64,000 nt of DNA from Actinomadura nitritigenes (lineage in GTDB: Bacteria; Actinomycetota; Actinomycetes; Streptosporangiales; Streptosporangiaceae): NCBI RefSeq assembly GCF_017573545.1, contig NZ_JAGEOK010000025.1, forward strand, positions 105,538 through 169,537, written 5' to 3'. The position numbers and the translations under genes were made by a program. Shown here piece by piece: positions 51,594 to 61,439 of the stretch. Within the stretch, counting starts at the first letter, position 1; the number at the start of each line of letters is the position of its first letter. The notes beneath the pieces were generated by a model, which made no database searches, had not been told where the DNA came from, and saw only the letters and a list, made by a program, of their open reading frames with translations.

Positions 51594-52529
51594 TCAGTCG
51601 TAGAAGCCCAGCCGCCGCAGCTGCTTCGGGTCGCGCTGCCAGTCCTTGAGCACGCTGACCCGCAGGTCGAGGAAGACCTTCGTGCCGAGAAGCGCCTCGA
51701 TCTGCCGGCGCGCCGCCGCGCCCACCTCGCGCAGCCGGGCGCCCTTGTGCCCGATGATGATGCCCTTCTGGCTGGACCGCTCGACGAACAGGTGCGCGTA
51801 GACGTCGATCAGGTCGTCGCGGCCCTCGCGCGGGTTCATCTCGTCCACGACGACGGCGATCGAGTGCGGCAGTTCGTCGCGGACGCCCTCCAGCGCGGCC
51901 TCGCGGATCAGCTCGCCGATGAGGACCTGCTCGGGCTCGTCGGTGAGGTCGCCCTCCGGGTACAGCGGCATGCCCTCGGGCAGCCGCGAGATCAGCAGGT
52001 CGCCGACGAGGCCGACCTGGAAGCCGTCCGCCGCCGAGCACGGCACGATGTCGGCGAACTCGCCGAGCCGCCCCACCGCGAGGAGCTGCTCGGCGACCTG
52101 CTCCGGCGCGGCCAGGTCGGTCTTGGTGACGATCGCCACCACCGGTGTCCGCTTCACCGCCGCCAGCTCCCGCGCGATGTACTTGTCACCGGGGCCGACG
52201 GGCTGGTCCGCCGGGACGCAGAACCCGATCACGTCCACCTCGGTCAGCGTGGACCGGACGAGGCTGTCCAGCCGCTCCCCCAGCAGCGTCCGGGGCTTGT
52301 GCAGGCCCGGCGTGTCGACCACGACGAGCTGCGCGTCCGGCCGGTGCACGATCCCGCGGATCGCCCGCCGGGTCGTCTGCGGCCGGCTGCTGGTGATCGC
52401 CACCTTGGTGCCGACCAGCGCGTTCATCAGGGTCGACTTCCCCACGTTGGGCCGCCCGATGAAGCAGGCGAACCCCGCCCGGTACCCCTCGGGCGCGGCC
52501 CCGCCCATCACGTCTCCGCTGCTCGTCAC
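51594..52529 (-). CDS. era: GTPase Era
   Basis: The 311-residue GTPase binds 16S rRNA and assists 30S assembly. G1 GRPNVGKST, G2 region TTRRAIRG, G3 DTPG, G4 TKTD and G5 CSAADG are present, followed by the KH domain (EVGAAARRQIEALLGTKVFLDLRVSVLKDWQRD). GTG 52529 is preferred because GACAAT lies six bases upstream (leaderless) and the family N-terminus fits. In-frame upstream residues are not conserved. It is divergent from the cytidine-deaminase-like gene. Confidence 0.94.
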   Translation of the reverse strand: MTSSGDVMGGAAPEGYRAGFACFIGRPNVGKSTLMNALVGTKVAITSSRPQTTRRAIRGIVHRPDAQLVVVDTPGLHKPRTLLGERLDSLVRSTLTEVDVIGFCVPADQPVGPGDKYIARELAAVKRTPVVAIVTKTDLAAPEQVAEQLLAVGRLGEFADIVPCSAADGFQVGLVGDLLISRLPEGMPLYPEGDLTDEPEQVLIGELIREAALEGVRDELPHSIAVVVDEMNPREGRDDLIDVYAHLFVERSSQKGIIIGHKGARLREVGAAARRQIEALLGTKVFLDLRVSVLKDWQRDPKQLRRLGFYD

Positions 52530-52535
52530 CCCCCA

Positions 52536-52541
52536 ATTGTC
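52536..52541 (-). promoter_or_regulatory. -10 hexamer of era (leaderless)
   Basis: GACAAT on the minus strand, six bases before GTG 52529. The predicted transcript starts on the start codon of era. Confidence 0.55.
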
Positions 52542-52693
52542 GCCCACACCGAACGACCCCACGACCATCCGGAATATGGGGCCCTGGACCGGGACCGCCG
52601 GCGGCACCGTGGACCCGGCGAAGATCACCGACTGCCGCGGGGGCTCCCGGCGGCGCCCGCGAGGCCGCTGCCCTGCCGTCCGCACGCAGGCCG

Positions 52694-52699
52694 TACGCT
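52694..52699 (+). promoter_or_regulatory. -10 hexamer of a leaderless promoter
   Basis: TACGCT six bases before GTG 52706 of the cytidine-deaminase-like gene. Confidence 0.55.
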
Positions 52700-52705
52700 G
52701 TGCTC

Positions 52706-53038
52706 GTGAGCGAGCTGAACCCCGAGGACGCGAAGATCATCACTCTCGCCCGGTCCGCCCGGGCGCGCGCGGGCGCCGCCGAGGGCGCCGCCGTCCGGGA
52801 CGAGACGGGCCGTACCTACTCCGCCACGAGCGTGGACCTGCCGTCGCTGAAGCTGTCGGCCCTCAAGGTCGCGGTCGCGATGGCCGTCTCCAGCGGCGCC
52901 GAGGACCTCGAGGCCGCCGCCGTCGTCACCGCCGCCGAGACCGCCGACCCCGCCGACGTGGCCGCCGTCCGCGACCTCGGCCCCAAGGCCCCCGTCCTCG
53001 TGGCGGCCCCCAACGGCGACCTCCGCACCACCATCTGA
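52706..53038 (+). CDS. Cytidine-deaminase-like protein lacking catalytic residues
   Basis: The 110-residue protein matches short actinobacterial proteins named cytidine deaminase (LNPEDAKIITLARSARARAG, GAAVRDETGRTYSATSVDL, LSALKVAVAMAVSSGAEDLE). The zinc-binding HAE and PCxxC motifs of true cytidine deaminases are absent, and the protein is only fold-related, so catalysis is unlikely. It commonly lies next to era, which suggests a conserved non-enzymatic role. GTG 52706 is supported by a -10 six bases upstream. Confidence 0.75.
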   Translation: MSELNPEDAKIITLARSARARAGAAEGAAVRDETGRTYSATSVDLPSLKLSALKVAVAMAVSSGAEDLEAAAVVTAAETADPADVAAVRDLGPKAPVLVAAPNGDLRTTI

Positions 53039-53221
53039 CCCCGCCCCCCGGTCCTCAGCTTCAGCCTGCGGCAGGCGGACGCCGTCCCGCAGCCGCAGCG
53101 TATGCCCAGCCCCCAGGCCGAAGCCCGGCCCTCCGCTGGGCCTCAGCCCGCGCTAAGACGGCCGCTGCGGCCCGCGCCAGCACTAGCCCTTGGGCTCCGG
53201 CGCCGTGCACCCCGGCCCCGG

Positions 53222-53290
53222 CAGTCTGAGCCTCAGCCACCGCTAGCGGGCATGTCCGTCGCAACGGGGGTTCCAGGGGGGCGCCCCTGG
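53222..53290 (-). repeat. Intergenic repeat, copy B (shortened)
   Basis: After the CBS-domain gene stop, the minus strand reads CCCAGGGGCGCCCCCCTGG, GGAACCCCCGT, then GGACATGCCCGCTAGCG and GGTGGCTGAGG. These blocks match the flanks of copies A and C, but the large central stem is missing. The remaining 180 bases up to 53038 hold no gene. Confidence 0.7.
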
Positions 53291-53291
53291 G

Positions 53292-54578
53292 TCAACCGAG
53301 CCGGCGTACCAGGACGGTGCCCACGCGGTTGCGGCGGCCCGCGATCGTCTCGGCCTTGAGGGACAGGACGGGGGCGTCGCCGTCGGCGGGGCCGACCTCG
53401 GCGGTGGAGCCCTCGATCGGGACGCGGCCGAGGGCGTGCGCGAGGAGGCCGCCGACCGTCTCGACCTCCTCGGCGTCCAGCTCGACGTCGAACAGCTCGG
53501 CGAGGTCCTCGACGGGGAGCCGGGCGGTGACGCGGGCGGCGCCGTCGTCGAGCCAGGTCACCGGCGGGATCTCCCGGTCGTACTCGTCGGTGATCTCCCC
53601 GACGATCTCCTCCAGGATGTCCTCGATGGTGACGAGGCCGGCGGTGCCGCCGTACTCGTCGATCACCACGGCGAGGTGGATCTGGCGGGCCTGCATCTCG
53701 CGGAGCAGCTCGTCGATCGGCTTGCTGTCGGGGACGTACGTCGCGTCCCGCATGATCGAGCCGACGGTCTCGACCGCCTCGCCGCCGGGGTTCTCCTGGC
53801 TGCGGCGGACGACGTCCTTCAGGTAGGCGATGCCGACGACGTCGTCCTCGTTCTCGCCGACGACGGGGATGCGGGAGAAGCCGCTGCGGAGCGCCAGCGA
53901 CATCGCCTGCCGCAGGGTCTTGCCGCGCTCGATGAACACGATGTCGGTGCGGGGCACCATGACCTCGCGGACCAGGGTGTCGCCCAGCTCGAACACCGAG
54001 TGGATCATCTGCCGCTCGTCCGGTTCGATCAGGCTGCGCTGCTCGGCGAGATCGACGAGGTCCCGCAGTTCGGCCTCGGACGCGAACGGGCCCTCGCGGA
54101 AGCCGCGGCCGGGGGTGAGGGCGTTGCCGAGCGCGATCAGCAGGCGGGGCAGCGGCCCGAGCACCCGGGTGACGGGGTGGATCACCGCGGCCCCGGCGAG
54201 CGCGATGCGGCCGGCGTGCTGGATGCCGAGCGTGCGCGGCCCCACCCCGATCACGACGTAGCTGACCACGATCATGATCGCGGCGGCGACCACGTAGGCG
54301 CGCCAGGTCTCGTCCAGCCAGGAGATGCACAGGTCCGCGACGATGACGGTGGCGACCAGCTCGCAGCCGATCCGCAGCAGCAGGACCATGTTCACGTAGC
54401 GGGCCGGGTCGGCGACGACCTCGGCGAGCTTGGTGGCGCCGCGACGGTTCTCGCGGACGAGTTCCTCGACGGTGACCCGCGAGACGCGGGCGAGCGCGGT
54501 CTCGGCGCCGGCCAGCAGGCCCGCCATCAGGACCAGGCCCACCGCCAGGGCGGTCAGCCACCCCTGCGCGGTGCTCAT
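53292..54578 (-). CDS. CBS-domain membrane protein (hemolysin C/CorC family)
   Basis: The 428-residue protein has an N-terminal CNNM/DUF21 membrane domain (WLTALAVGLVLMAGLLAGAETALARVSR and three further helices), a pair of CBS domains (VREVMVPRTDIVFIERGKTLRQ ... IDEYGGTAGLVTIEDILEEIVGEI) and a C-terminal CorC/HlyC transporter-associated domain. Relatives are linked to Mg2+/Co2+ export. ATG 54578 overlaps the ybeY stop by one base (TGATG). It is the last gene of phoH-ybeY-CBS. Confidence 0.9.
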   Translation of the reverse strand: MSTAQGWLTALAVGLVLMAGLLAGAETALARVSRVTVEELVRENRRGATKLAEVVADPARYVNMVLLLRIGCELVATVIVADLCISWLDETWRAYVVAAAIMIVVSYVVIGVGPRTLGIQHAGRIALAGAAVIHPVTRVLGPLPRLLIALGNALTPGRGFREGPFASEAELRDLVDLAEQRSLIEPDERQMIHSVFELGDTLVREVMVPRTDIVFIERGKTLRQAMSLALRSGFSRIPVVGENEDDVVGIAYLKDVVRRSQENPGGEAVETVGSIMRDATYVPDSKPIDELLREMQARQIHLAVVIDEYGGTAGLVTIEDILEEIVGEITDEYDREIPPVTWLDDGAARVTARLPVEDLAELFDVELDAEEVETVGGLLAHALGRVPIEGSTAEVGPADGDAPVLSLKAETIAGRRNRVGTVLVRRLG

Positions 54579-55050
54579 CAGCGGCCGCGTTCCTCCCGCC
54601 AGGAGGCGAGCAGGCCGGCCTGCAGGCCGAACATCTCCTTGTGCTCCTCCGGCTCGGCGTGGTCGTAGCCGAGGAGGTGCAGGATGCCGTGCGTGCACAG
54701 CAGTTCCAGCTCGTCCTCGGTGGAGTGCCCGGCCTCCCTCGCCTGCTTCTCGGCGACCGACGGGCACAGCACGACGTCCCCGAGCAGGCCCGGGTCGGTC
54801 TCGCCGTCCTCGTCGGCTCCGCCGGACATGTGGCCGGGGCGCAGCTCGTCCATGGGGAACGACAGCACGTCCGTGGGGCCGGGCTCGTCCATCCACTTCT
54901 CGTGCAGCTCGGTCATCGCGGCCTCGTCGACGAACAGGATCGACAGCTCGGCGAGGGGGTGGACGCGCATGCCGTCCAGGACGTGCCGGGCGAGCGCGGC
55001 GATGCCCTTCTCGTCGACCGCGGCGCCCGACTCGTTCAGCACCTCGATGC

Positions 55051-55054
<4 letters not shown>
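54578..55054 (-). CDS. ybeY: rRNA maturation RNase YbeY
   Basis: The 158-residue metal-dependent endoribonuclease is needed for 16S rRNA 3'-end maturation. The zinc site is HGILHLLGYDH, with three histidines. Central VLSFPMDE and GDVVLCPS are family segments. It starts at ATG 55054, overlapping the phoH stop by four bases (ATGA). Confidence 0.93.
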
Positions 55055-56124
<1,070 letters not shown>

Positions 56125-56309
56125 CAGCCGGGCCTTGCGGCCTCTCCGACCTGCCTTCTGTTCGCTCCGGGTGTCCTGGGTTGCGTTTCCATGGTACTGG
56201 GCGGCCCCGACGGAACGCCGCCGCTTTTACCCGCACCCGATCACGCGCCCCCGGGCCGGCTGTCCGGCCGCCCCCGGCCGGACAGCTCCGGGCGATCAGC
56301 TCCGGGCGG

Positions 56310-56654
56310 TCAGCCGGGCGGCCAGTTCAGGCCACGCCCGCCGAGCACGTGCGCGTGCACGTGGAAGACCGTCTGGCCGGCCTGCGCGCCGGTGTTGAAG
56401 ACGATCCGGTAGCCGGTGCCGTCGATGCCCTCGTCCACGGCGACCCGGTGGGCCTCGCCCAGGACCTCGGACAGCAGCGCCGGGTCGGCGGCGGCCAGCT
56501 CGGCGGCCGTGGGGTGGTGGATCTTGGGGATGACCAGCACGTGCGTGGGCGCCTGCGGGTTGATGTCGCGGAAGGCCAGCACGCGCTCGGAGTCCCGGAC
56601 GACCTTCGCGGGCACGTCCCCGGAAACGATCTTGCAGAACAGGCAGTCGGTCAT
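56310..56654 (-). CDS. Histidine triad (HIT) nucleotide-binding protein
   Basis: The 114-residue HINT-type purine nucleoside phosphoramidase starts CLFCKIVSGDVPAKVV with a Cys pair. The active-site triad is TVFHVHAHVLGGRG. The length is normal. ATG 56654 has GGGGAG six bases upstream. It stands just upstream of the phoH operon, separated by 185 bases. Confidence 0.93.
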   Translation of the reverse strand: MTDCLFCKIVSGDVPAKVVRDSERVLAFRDINPQAPTHVLVIPKIHHPTAAELAAADPALLSEVLGEAHRVAVDEGIDGTGYRIVFNTGAQAGQTVFHVHAHVLGGRGLNWPPG

Positions 56655-56932
56655 CTGTCTCCCCTCACGGCGGCCGGAACCGCGTCCCGAGATCCTATCG
56701 AGACCGGTCCGGGGATGGTCCGCGGCGCCCCAAGATCGCTAAGGTTTCCGGCGTCGATCTCCGGTTGTCGAGCCGCATTCCGACCGGCCACTGGTTAAGG
56801 TTGTCAACTCAGGGCGTACCCCCCGGTCCGAGGGCGTTGCCGCGTCTTCGCGCGGGTGGGGACACCTGGTTCGATGCCGGTCCGAAAGGTCCGTCCGAAA
56901 GGCGGCCGGGGGGCGGTGAAGGCGGCGGATAG

Positions 56933-57541
56933 GTGACCGAGGTCCTCAGGAAAATGCCCTTTCGTAAACCCAACGGCCAGGGTGCGCGTCCCACTGACGT
57001 GACCGAGACCCTCGTGGCCAGGGGAACGGCGGGGGCCGTGGCCGTCGCCTGGGACGCCGATCAGGCGGTGACCGCGCTCTACAGCGCCAACTACCGCTCG
57101 CTCGTGCGTCTCGCCGCCATGCTCGTGCGCGACTCGGGGACGGCCGAAGAGGTCGTCCAGGACGCGTTCGTGGCGATGCACGGCGGCTGGCGCCGCCTGC
57201 GCGATCCCGACAAGGCCCTGTCGTACCTGCGCCAGTCCGTGGTCAACCGGTCGCGATCGGTGCTGCGGCACCGCGCCGTCGTCGAGAAGTACGCCCCGAA
57301 GGGGCTGCCGGACGCGCCGAGCGCGGAGGCCGGGGCGATCGGCGAACTGGAACGCTCGGCGGTGATCGACGCGCTCTCCCGGCTTCCCGCACGCCAGCGG
57401 GAGGCGCTCGTCCTCCGCTACTACGCCGATCTGTCCGAAGCGGAGATCGCCAACGCGATGGGGATCTCCCGAGGCGCCGTGAAGAGCCATACGGCGCGCG
57501 GCATGACCGCGCTACGCAACGTCCTGGAGCAGTTCTCATGA
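56933..57541 (+). CDS. SigE-family ECF-type RNA polymerase sigma factor
   Basis: The 202-residue sigma-70 family protein has region 2 (LYSANYRSLVRLAAMLVRDSGTAEEVVQDAFVAMHGGW) that binds core and the -10 element, and region 4 (LSRLPARQREALVLRYYADLSEAEIANAMGISRGAVKSH) with a helix-turn-helix for the -35 element. It belongs to the short SigE-type group common in actinomycetes. GTG 56933 is used; ATG 56954 is an alternative. The next gene overlaps by four bases, suggesting a linked membrane regulator. Confidence 0.88.
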   Translation: MTEVLRKMPFRKPNGQGARPTDVTETLVARGTAGAVAVAWDADQAVTALYSANYRSLVRLAAMLVRDSGTAEEVVQDAFVAMHGGWRRLRDPDKALSYLRQSVVNRSRSVLRHRAVVEKYAPKGLPDAPSAEAGAIGELERSAVIDALSRLPARQREALVLRYYADLSEAEIANAMGISRGAVKSHTARGMTALRNVLEQFS

Positions 57542-58242
57542 CCACCGACCCCCACGACGAGCACGGCGAGATCCTGCGCCGCGCCCTGCACGCGGAGGCG
57601 GACTCGGTCACACCCGCCGACGACGGCCTGGAGCGCATCCGGGCCCGGATAGCCGACCCGCGCCGCCGGCGCTGGTTCGGCCTGGAACGGTTCGGCACCG
57701 CCTGGTACGGGCTGGACCGGTTCGCCCTCACCTGGGCGCGGCCCGCGCTCGCCGTGGCCGCGGCCGTGGCGATCGCCGGCCTCGGCGTGACCGCGCCGCA
57801 GACGATCGACCTCATCCAGCACTCGGTCGGAAGCAACGGCCCGTCCGGCGGTGACCACGGCGACCACACCGGCGACCACGTCGACTCGCAGGGCCGTCCG
57901 GTGCTCCCCGGCTCGCCGACGCCGTCGCAGCCCGGCACGTCCGGGTCCGCCTCCGCGTCGGCGCCGACGTCCCCGCCGGTCTCGTCCAGCCCCACGCCGT
58001 GCGGGTCCGCCGGGGCCGGCGGCGCCAAGGCGTCCACGTCGTCCGGGGCGCCGAAGCAGCACGTCAAGGCGTCCACCTCGCCGTGCCCGAGCGGCAGCCC
58101 CACCACGAGCCCGACGCCGACGGAGACCCCGACGACTCCGCCGCCGTCGACGCCCACGCAGACGACCGAGCAGCCGACGCCGCCCCCCACCAGCGCCCCC
58201 GCCGTCACCACCGACCAGGGCACCGGCGCCTCCGCGCCGTAG
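57538..58242 (+). CDS. Membrane protein co-encoded with the sigma factor
   Basis: The 234-residue product starts at ATG 57538 in an ATGA overlap with the sigma-factor stop. An N-terminal cytoplasmic part (EILRRALHAEADSVTPADDGLERIRARI) precedes one helix (ARPALAVAAAVAIAGLGV), then a long extracellular Ser/Thr/Pro-rich tail with GGDHGDHTGDHVDS. The layout resembles partner proteins of SigE-family sigma factors, possibly an anti-sigma factor, but no zinc-binding HxxxCxxC motif is present. Function is inferred from position. Confidence 0.75.
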   Translation: MTTDPHDEHGEILRRALHAEADSVTPADDGLERIRARIADPRRRRWFGLERFGTAWYGLDRFALTWARPALAVAAAVAIAGLGVTAPQTIDLIQHSVGSNGPSGGDHGDHTGDHVDSQGRPVLPGSPTPSQPGTSGSASASAPTSPPVSSSPTPCGSAGAGGAKASTSSGAPKQHVKASTSPCPSGSPTTSPTPTETPTTPPPSTPTQTTEQPTPPPTSAPAVTTDQGTGASAP

Positions 58243-58284
58243 CCGCGGCCCTCCGGCCCGCCTCCCGGCCTCGCCGGGGGCGGG

Positions 58285-59016
58285 TCACCAGCGGCCGGTG
58301 GCGGCCAGCAGCACGGACGCGGCGGCCACCCCGGCCGTCGAGGTCCGCAGCACCGTCGGGCCGAGCCGGGTGGGACGCCCGCCCGCCGCGGCGAAGCGCT
58401 CCAGTTCCTCGTCGGCGATCCCGCCCTCGGGGCCGACCACCAGGACGATGTCCCCGTCCTCGGGCGGCTGGACGGCGCTGAGCGGCTCCCGGGCGTCCTC
58501 GTGCAGGACGAGCGCGAGCGACGCGGCCGCGATCCGGTCGGCGACGTCGCCGGTGGACGCCAGCTCCGGCACCTCCGGCAGGCGGCTGCGGCGGGCCTGC
58601 TTCGCCGCCTCCCGCGCGGCGCCGCGCCACCGCCCGAGGGCCTTCTCGCGGCGCTCCGGGCGCCACTGCGTCACGCACCGGGCCGCCGCCCACGGGACGA
58701 TCTCGTCGACGCCGGCCTCGGTCATGGTCTCCACGGCCAGCTCGCCCCGGTCGCCCTTCGGCAGCGCCTGGACGACCACGAGGCGCGGCGCGGGCGCCGG
58801 GTCCGTGCGGCGGGACAGCACGTCCAGGGTCAGGGACGCCTTGTCGGCCGCCGCGACCACGCACTCGGCGAGCAGCCCGGCGCCGTCGGTCAGGTCGACC
58901 CGCTCACCGGGCCGCAACCGCCGCACGGTCGCGGCGTGCCGCCCCTCGGCGCCGTCCAGGACGACCCGGTCGGCGCGCAGCCGCCCCGGGTCGGCGAGGA
59001 ACACCGGCGGACTCAT
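58285..59016 (-). CDS. rsmE: 16S rRNA (uracil-1498-N3)-methyltransferase
   Basis: The 243-residue SPOUT-class methyltransferase uses SAM to methylate U1498 of 16S rRNA. An N-terminal PUA-like part (PVFLADPGRLRADRVVLDGAEGRHAATVRRL) is followed by the knot: VVVQALPKGDRGELAVETMTE, VGPEGGIADEELE and LGPTVLRTSTAGVAA. ATG 59016 begins MSPPVF. It follows dnaJ by 89 bases, as in other actinomycetes. Confidence 0.93.
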   Translation of the reverse strand: MSPPVFLADPGRLRADRVVLDGAEGRHAATVRRLRPGERVDLTDGAGLLAECVVAAADKASLTLDVLSRRTDPAPAPRLVVVQALPKGDRGELAVETMTEAGVDEIVPWAAARCVTQWRPERREKALGRWRGAAREAAKQARRSRLPEVPELASTGDVADRIAAASLALVLHEDAREPLSAVQPPEDGDIVLVVGPEGGIADEELERFAAAGGRPTRLGPTVLRTSTAGVAAASVLLAATGRW

Positions 59017-59105
59017 CGCCCTCCCCCCGGGCCGCCGGCGGCGGGCCCGCCCGGAGCCGGCGGCGTGCCGTCGCGGCCCTCGCGGTAGCCCGCCACGGTG
59101 GCTCT

Positions 59106-60242
59106 TCAGTGCTGGTTGAAAACGTCCTTGAGGCGGGAGAACATGCCGCGCTGCCCCGGCGCGAACTTGCCGGGCGGGCGCTCCTCGCCGCGCAGCGCGG
59201 CGAGCCGGCGCAGCAGCTCCTCCTGCTCCTCGTCGAGCTTGCCCGGCGTCTCCACGTTCACGTGGATCATCAGGTCGCCGCGGCCGCTCTCGTTGAGGTG
59301 CCGCACGCCCCGGTTGTAGAGCGTGATCACCTGGCCGGACTGGGTACCGGGCTTGATGTCCACCTCCTCGGCGGCGTCCAGCGTCTCGATCGTGACGCTG
59401 GTGCCGAGCGCGGCGGCGGTCATCGGGATCTCGACCGTGCAGTGCAGGTCGTCGCCCTCCCGCTCGAAGATCGGGTGCGGCTTCTCGGCGATCTCCAGGA
59501 ACAGGTCGCCGGGCGGGCCGCCGCCGGGGCCGACCTCGCCCTCGCCGGCGAGCTGGATGTGGATGCCGTTCTCCACGCCCGCCGGGATCTTGACCTTGAC
59601 GGTGCGCCGGGTGCGGACCCGGCCGTCGCCGGAGCACTCGGTGCACGGGTGCCGGATCACCGAGCCGAACCCGCCGCAGGCGGGGCACGGCCGGGCCGTC
59701 ATGACCTGCCCGAGGAAGGAGCGCTGCACCTGCTGGACCTCGCCGCGGCCGTGGCAGGTCTCGCAGGTCTCCGGGTGGGTGCCGGGCGCGCAGCCCGTCC
59801 CCTCGCAGGTCGTGCAGGCGACCGCGGTGTCGATCGACAGCTCGCGGGTCGTGCCGAACGCGGTCTCCGCCAGGTCCAGCTCGACGCGCAGCGTCGCGTT
59901 GCGGCCCCGGCGCGCGCGCGAACGGGGACCGCGGGAGGTCGCGGTGCCGAAGAAGGCGTCCATGATGTCGCTGAACGGGAACCCGGCGCCGCCGAAACCG
60001 CCGGCGCCCGCGCCCGCGCCGCCCGGCGCGAACGGATCCGCGCCGAGGTCGTACATCTCGCGCTTCTTCGGGTCGGAGAGCACCTCGTAGGCCTGGGTGA
60101 TCTCCTTGAACTTCTCCTGCGTCTCCGGGTCCGGGTTGACGTCCGGGTGCAGCTCGCGCGCGAGCCGCCGGTACGCCTTCTTGACCTCGTCGGCGCTGGC
60201 GTCCCGGCGGACGCCGAGGGTCGCGTAGTAGTCGTTGGCCAC
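59106..60242 (-). CDS. dnaJ: Chaperone protein DnaJ
   Basis: The 378-residue Hsp40 co-chaperone stimulates DnaK. J domain: DYYATLGVRRDASADEVKKA with the HPD of LHPDVNPD. A Gly/Phe-rich linker follows, then four zinc-binding CxxCxGxG-type motifs (CTTCEGTGC, CETCHGRGE, CPACGGFG, CTECSGDGR) and the C-terminal substrate-binding domain. GTG 60242 directly follows the hrcA stop (TAAGTG), so translation is coupled. It shares the HrcA/CIRCE-controlled promoter. Confidence 0.95.
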   Translation of the reverse strand: MANDYYATLGVRRDASADEVKKAYRRLARELHPDVNPDPETQEKFKEITQAYEVLSDPKKREMYDLGADPFAPGGAGAGAGGFGGAGFPFSDIMDAFFGTATSRGPRSRARRGRNATLRVELDLAETAFGTTRELSIDTAVACTTCEGTGCAPGTHPETCETCHGRGEVQQVQRSFLGQVMTARPCPACGGFGSVIRHPCTECSGDGRVRTRRTVKVKIPAGVENGIHIQLAGEGEVGPGGGPPGDLFLEIAEKPHPIFEREGDDLHCTVEIPMTAAALGTSVTIETLDAAEEVDIKPGTQSGQVITLYNRGVRHLNESGRGDLMIHVNVETPGKLDEEQEELLRRLAALRGEERPPGKFAPGQRGMFSRLKDVFNQH

Positions 60243-61253
60243 TTACGACCCCGCCAGGATCTGTCCCACGTAGCGTGCCACTGCCCGTACCGCTCCCATC
60301 GTGCCGGGGTAATCCATGCGTGTCGGCCCGAGCACACCCAGCCGGGCCAGCGTGAGGTCGCCGACGCCGTAGTCGGCTGCGACGACCGAGGTCGAACGGA
60401 GCCCCTCATCGGGGTTCTCGGTGCCGATCCGCACCGTAAGCGTAGAGGAGTCGCCGGTCTCGCCGAGCAGCCGCATGAGGACCACCTGCTCCTCAAGCGC
60501 CACCAGCACCTCCCGCAGGCTCTGCGAGAAGTCGACGGCGGCCAGGTTCGCCGCGCCGGCGAAGACGATCTTCTCCTCGTGGTTCTCGACGAGGGTCTCC
60601 AGCAGGACCGACAGGACCGCGGCCGCCACCGGCCGCTCGTCCGGGCCCACCTTGTCCGGCAGGTCCGCGACGGCGGACGGCACGTCGCCGAAGCCCAGCC
60701 CGTCCAGGCACGTATTGAGCAACGCCCGCAGGTGCCCCACGGATTCCTCGGAGATCTTCCCCGTCTCGATGACGCGCTGCTCGACCCGCCCGGTGTTGGT
60801 GATCAGCACCAGCAGCAGCCGGCCCTCGGCGACCGGGACCAGCTCCACGTGCCGCACCGACGAGCGCGTCAGCGACGGGTACTGCACGACCGCGACCTGC
60901 CGGGTCAGCTGCGCGAGCAGCCGGACGGTGCGGCCGACGACGTCGTCGAGGTCGTAGGCGCCGGAGAGGAACGTCTCGATCGCGCGGCGCTCGGCGACCG
61001 ACAGCGGCTTGATCGTGGACAGCCGGTCGACGAACAGCCGGTATCCCTTGTCGGTGGGGATCCGCCCCGCGCTCGTGTGCGGCTGGGCGATGTACCCCTG
61101 CTCCTCCAGCACCGCCATGTCGTTGCGGATCGTCGCGGAAGAGACGCCGAGGTTGTGCCGGTCCACCAGGGCCTTGGAGCCCACCGGCTCGTTCGTGGAG
61201 ACATAGTCCTCGACTATGGCGCGCAGCACCGCGAGTTTCCGGTCGTCCAGCAC
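60243..61253 (-). CDS. hrcA: Heat-inducible transcription repressor HrcA
   Basis: The 336-residue repressor of heat-shock genes binds CIRCE elements. The N-terminal winged helix is LDDRKLAVLRAIVEDYVSTNEPVGSKAL with SSATIRNDMAVLEEQGYI; a GAF-like dimer domain follows. GTG 61253 is chosen over the long upstream extension because AAGGAGGT stands at ideal spacing. A CIRCE element lies 65 bases upstream, so the hrcA-dnaJ operon is autoregulated. Confidence 0.95.
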   Translation of the reverse strand: MLDDRKLAVLRAIVEDYVSTNEPVGSKALVDRHNLGVSSATIRNDMAVLEEQGYIAQPHTSAGRIPTDKGYRLFVDRLSTIKPLSVAERRAIETFLSGAYDLDDVVGRTVRLLAQLTRQVAVVQYPSLTRSSVRHVELVPVAEGRLLLVLITNTGRVEQRVIETGKISEESVGHLRALLNTCLDGLGFGDVPSAVADLPDKVGPDERPVAAAVLSVLLETLVENHEEKIVFAGAANLAAVDFSQSLREVLVALEEQVVLMRLLGETGDSSTLTVRIGTENPDEGLRSTSVVAADYGVGDLTLARLGVLGPTRMDYPGTMGAVRAVARYVGQILAGS

Positions 61254-61317
61254 CTGGTCACCTCCTTCTGCACCTTCCACAGTCCTCACGTCCAGATATA
61301 CCGCCGACAGGGCCTTG

Positions 61318-61344
61318 CTGGCACTCCGTAGTTCCGAGTGCCAA
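61318..61344. promoter_or_regulatory. CIRCE element (HrcA operator)
   Basis: CTGGCACTC, nine bases, GAGTGCCAA: an inverted repeat with the CIRCE spacing and core (consensus TTAGCACTC-N9-GAGTGCTAA). It lies between hrcA and the divergent DUF3097 gene. Confidence 0.92.
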
Positions 61345-61439
61345 GTGTACGGCCCGGCGGGGACGTTCCGGGGGGCGCGGCCCGCCACGGAGCCGCGCGC
61401 GGCTGCGTGATCTTATCCCGGCCGTTAGTGTGCGGAACC

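Noticed and set aside
57538..58242. Classical zinc-binding anti-sigma factor
   Set aside because: The position fits, but the HxxxCxxC motif is missing, so only a membrane partner is called.
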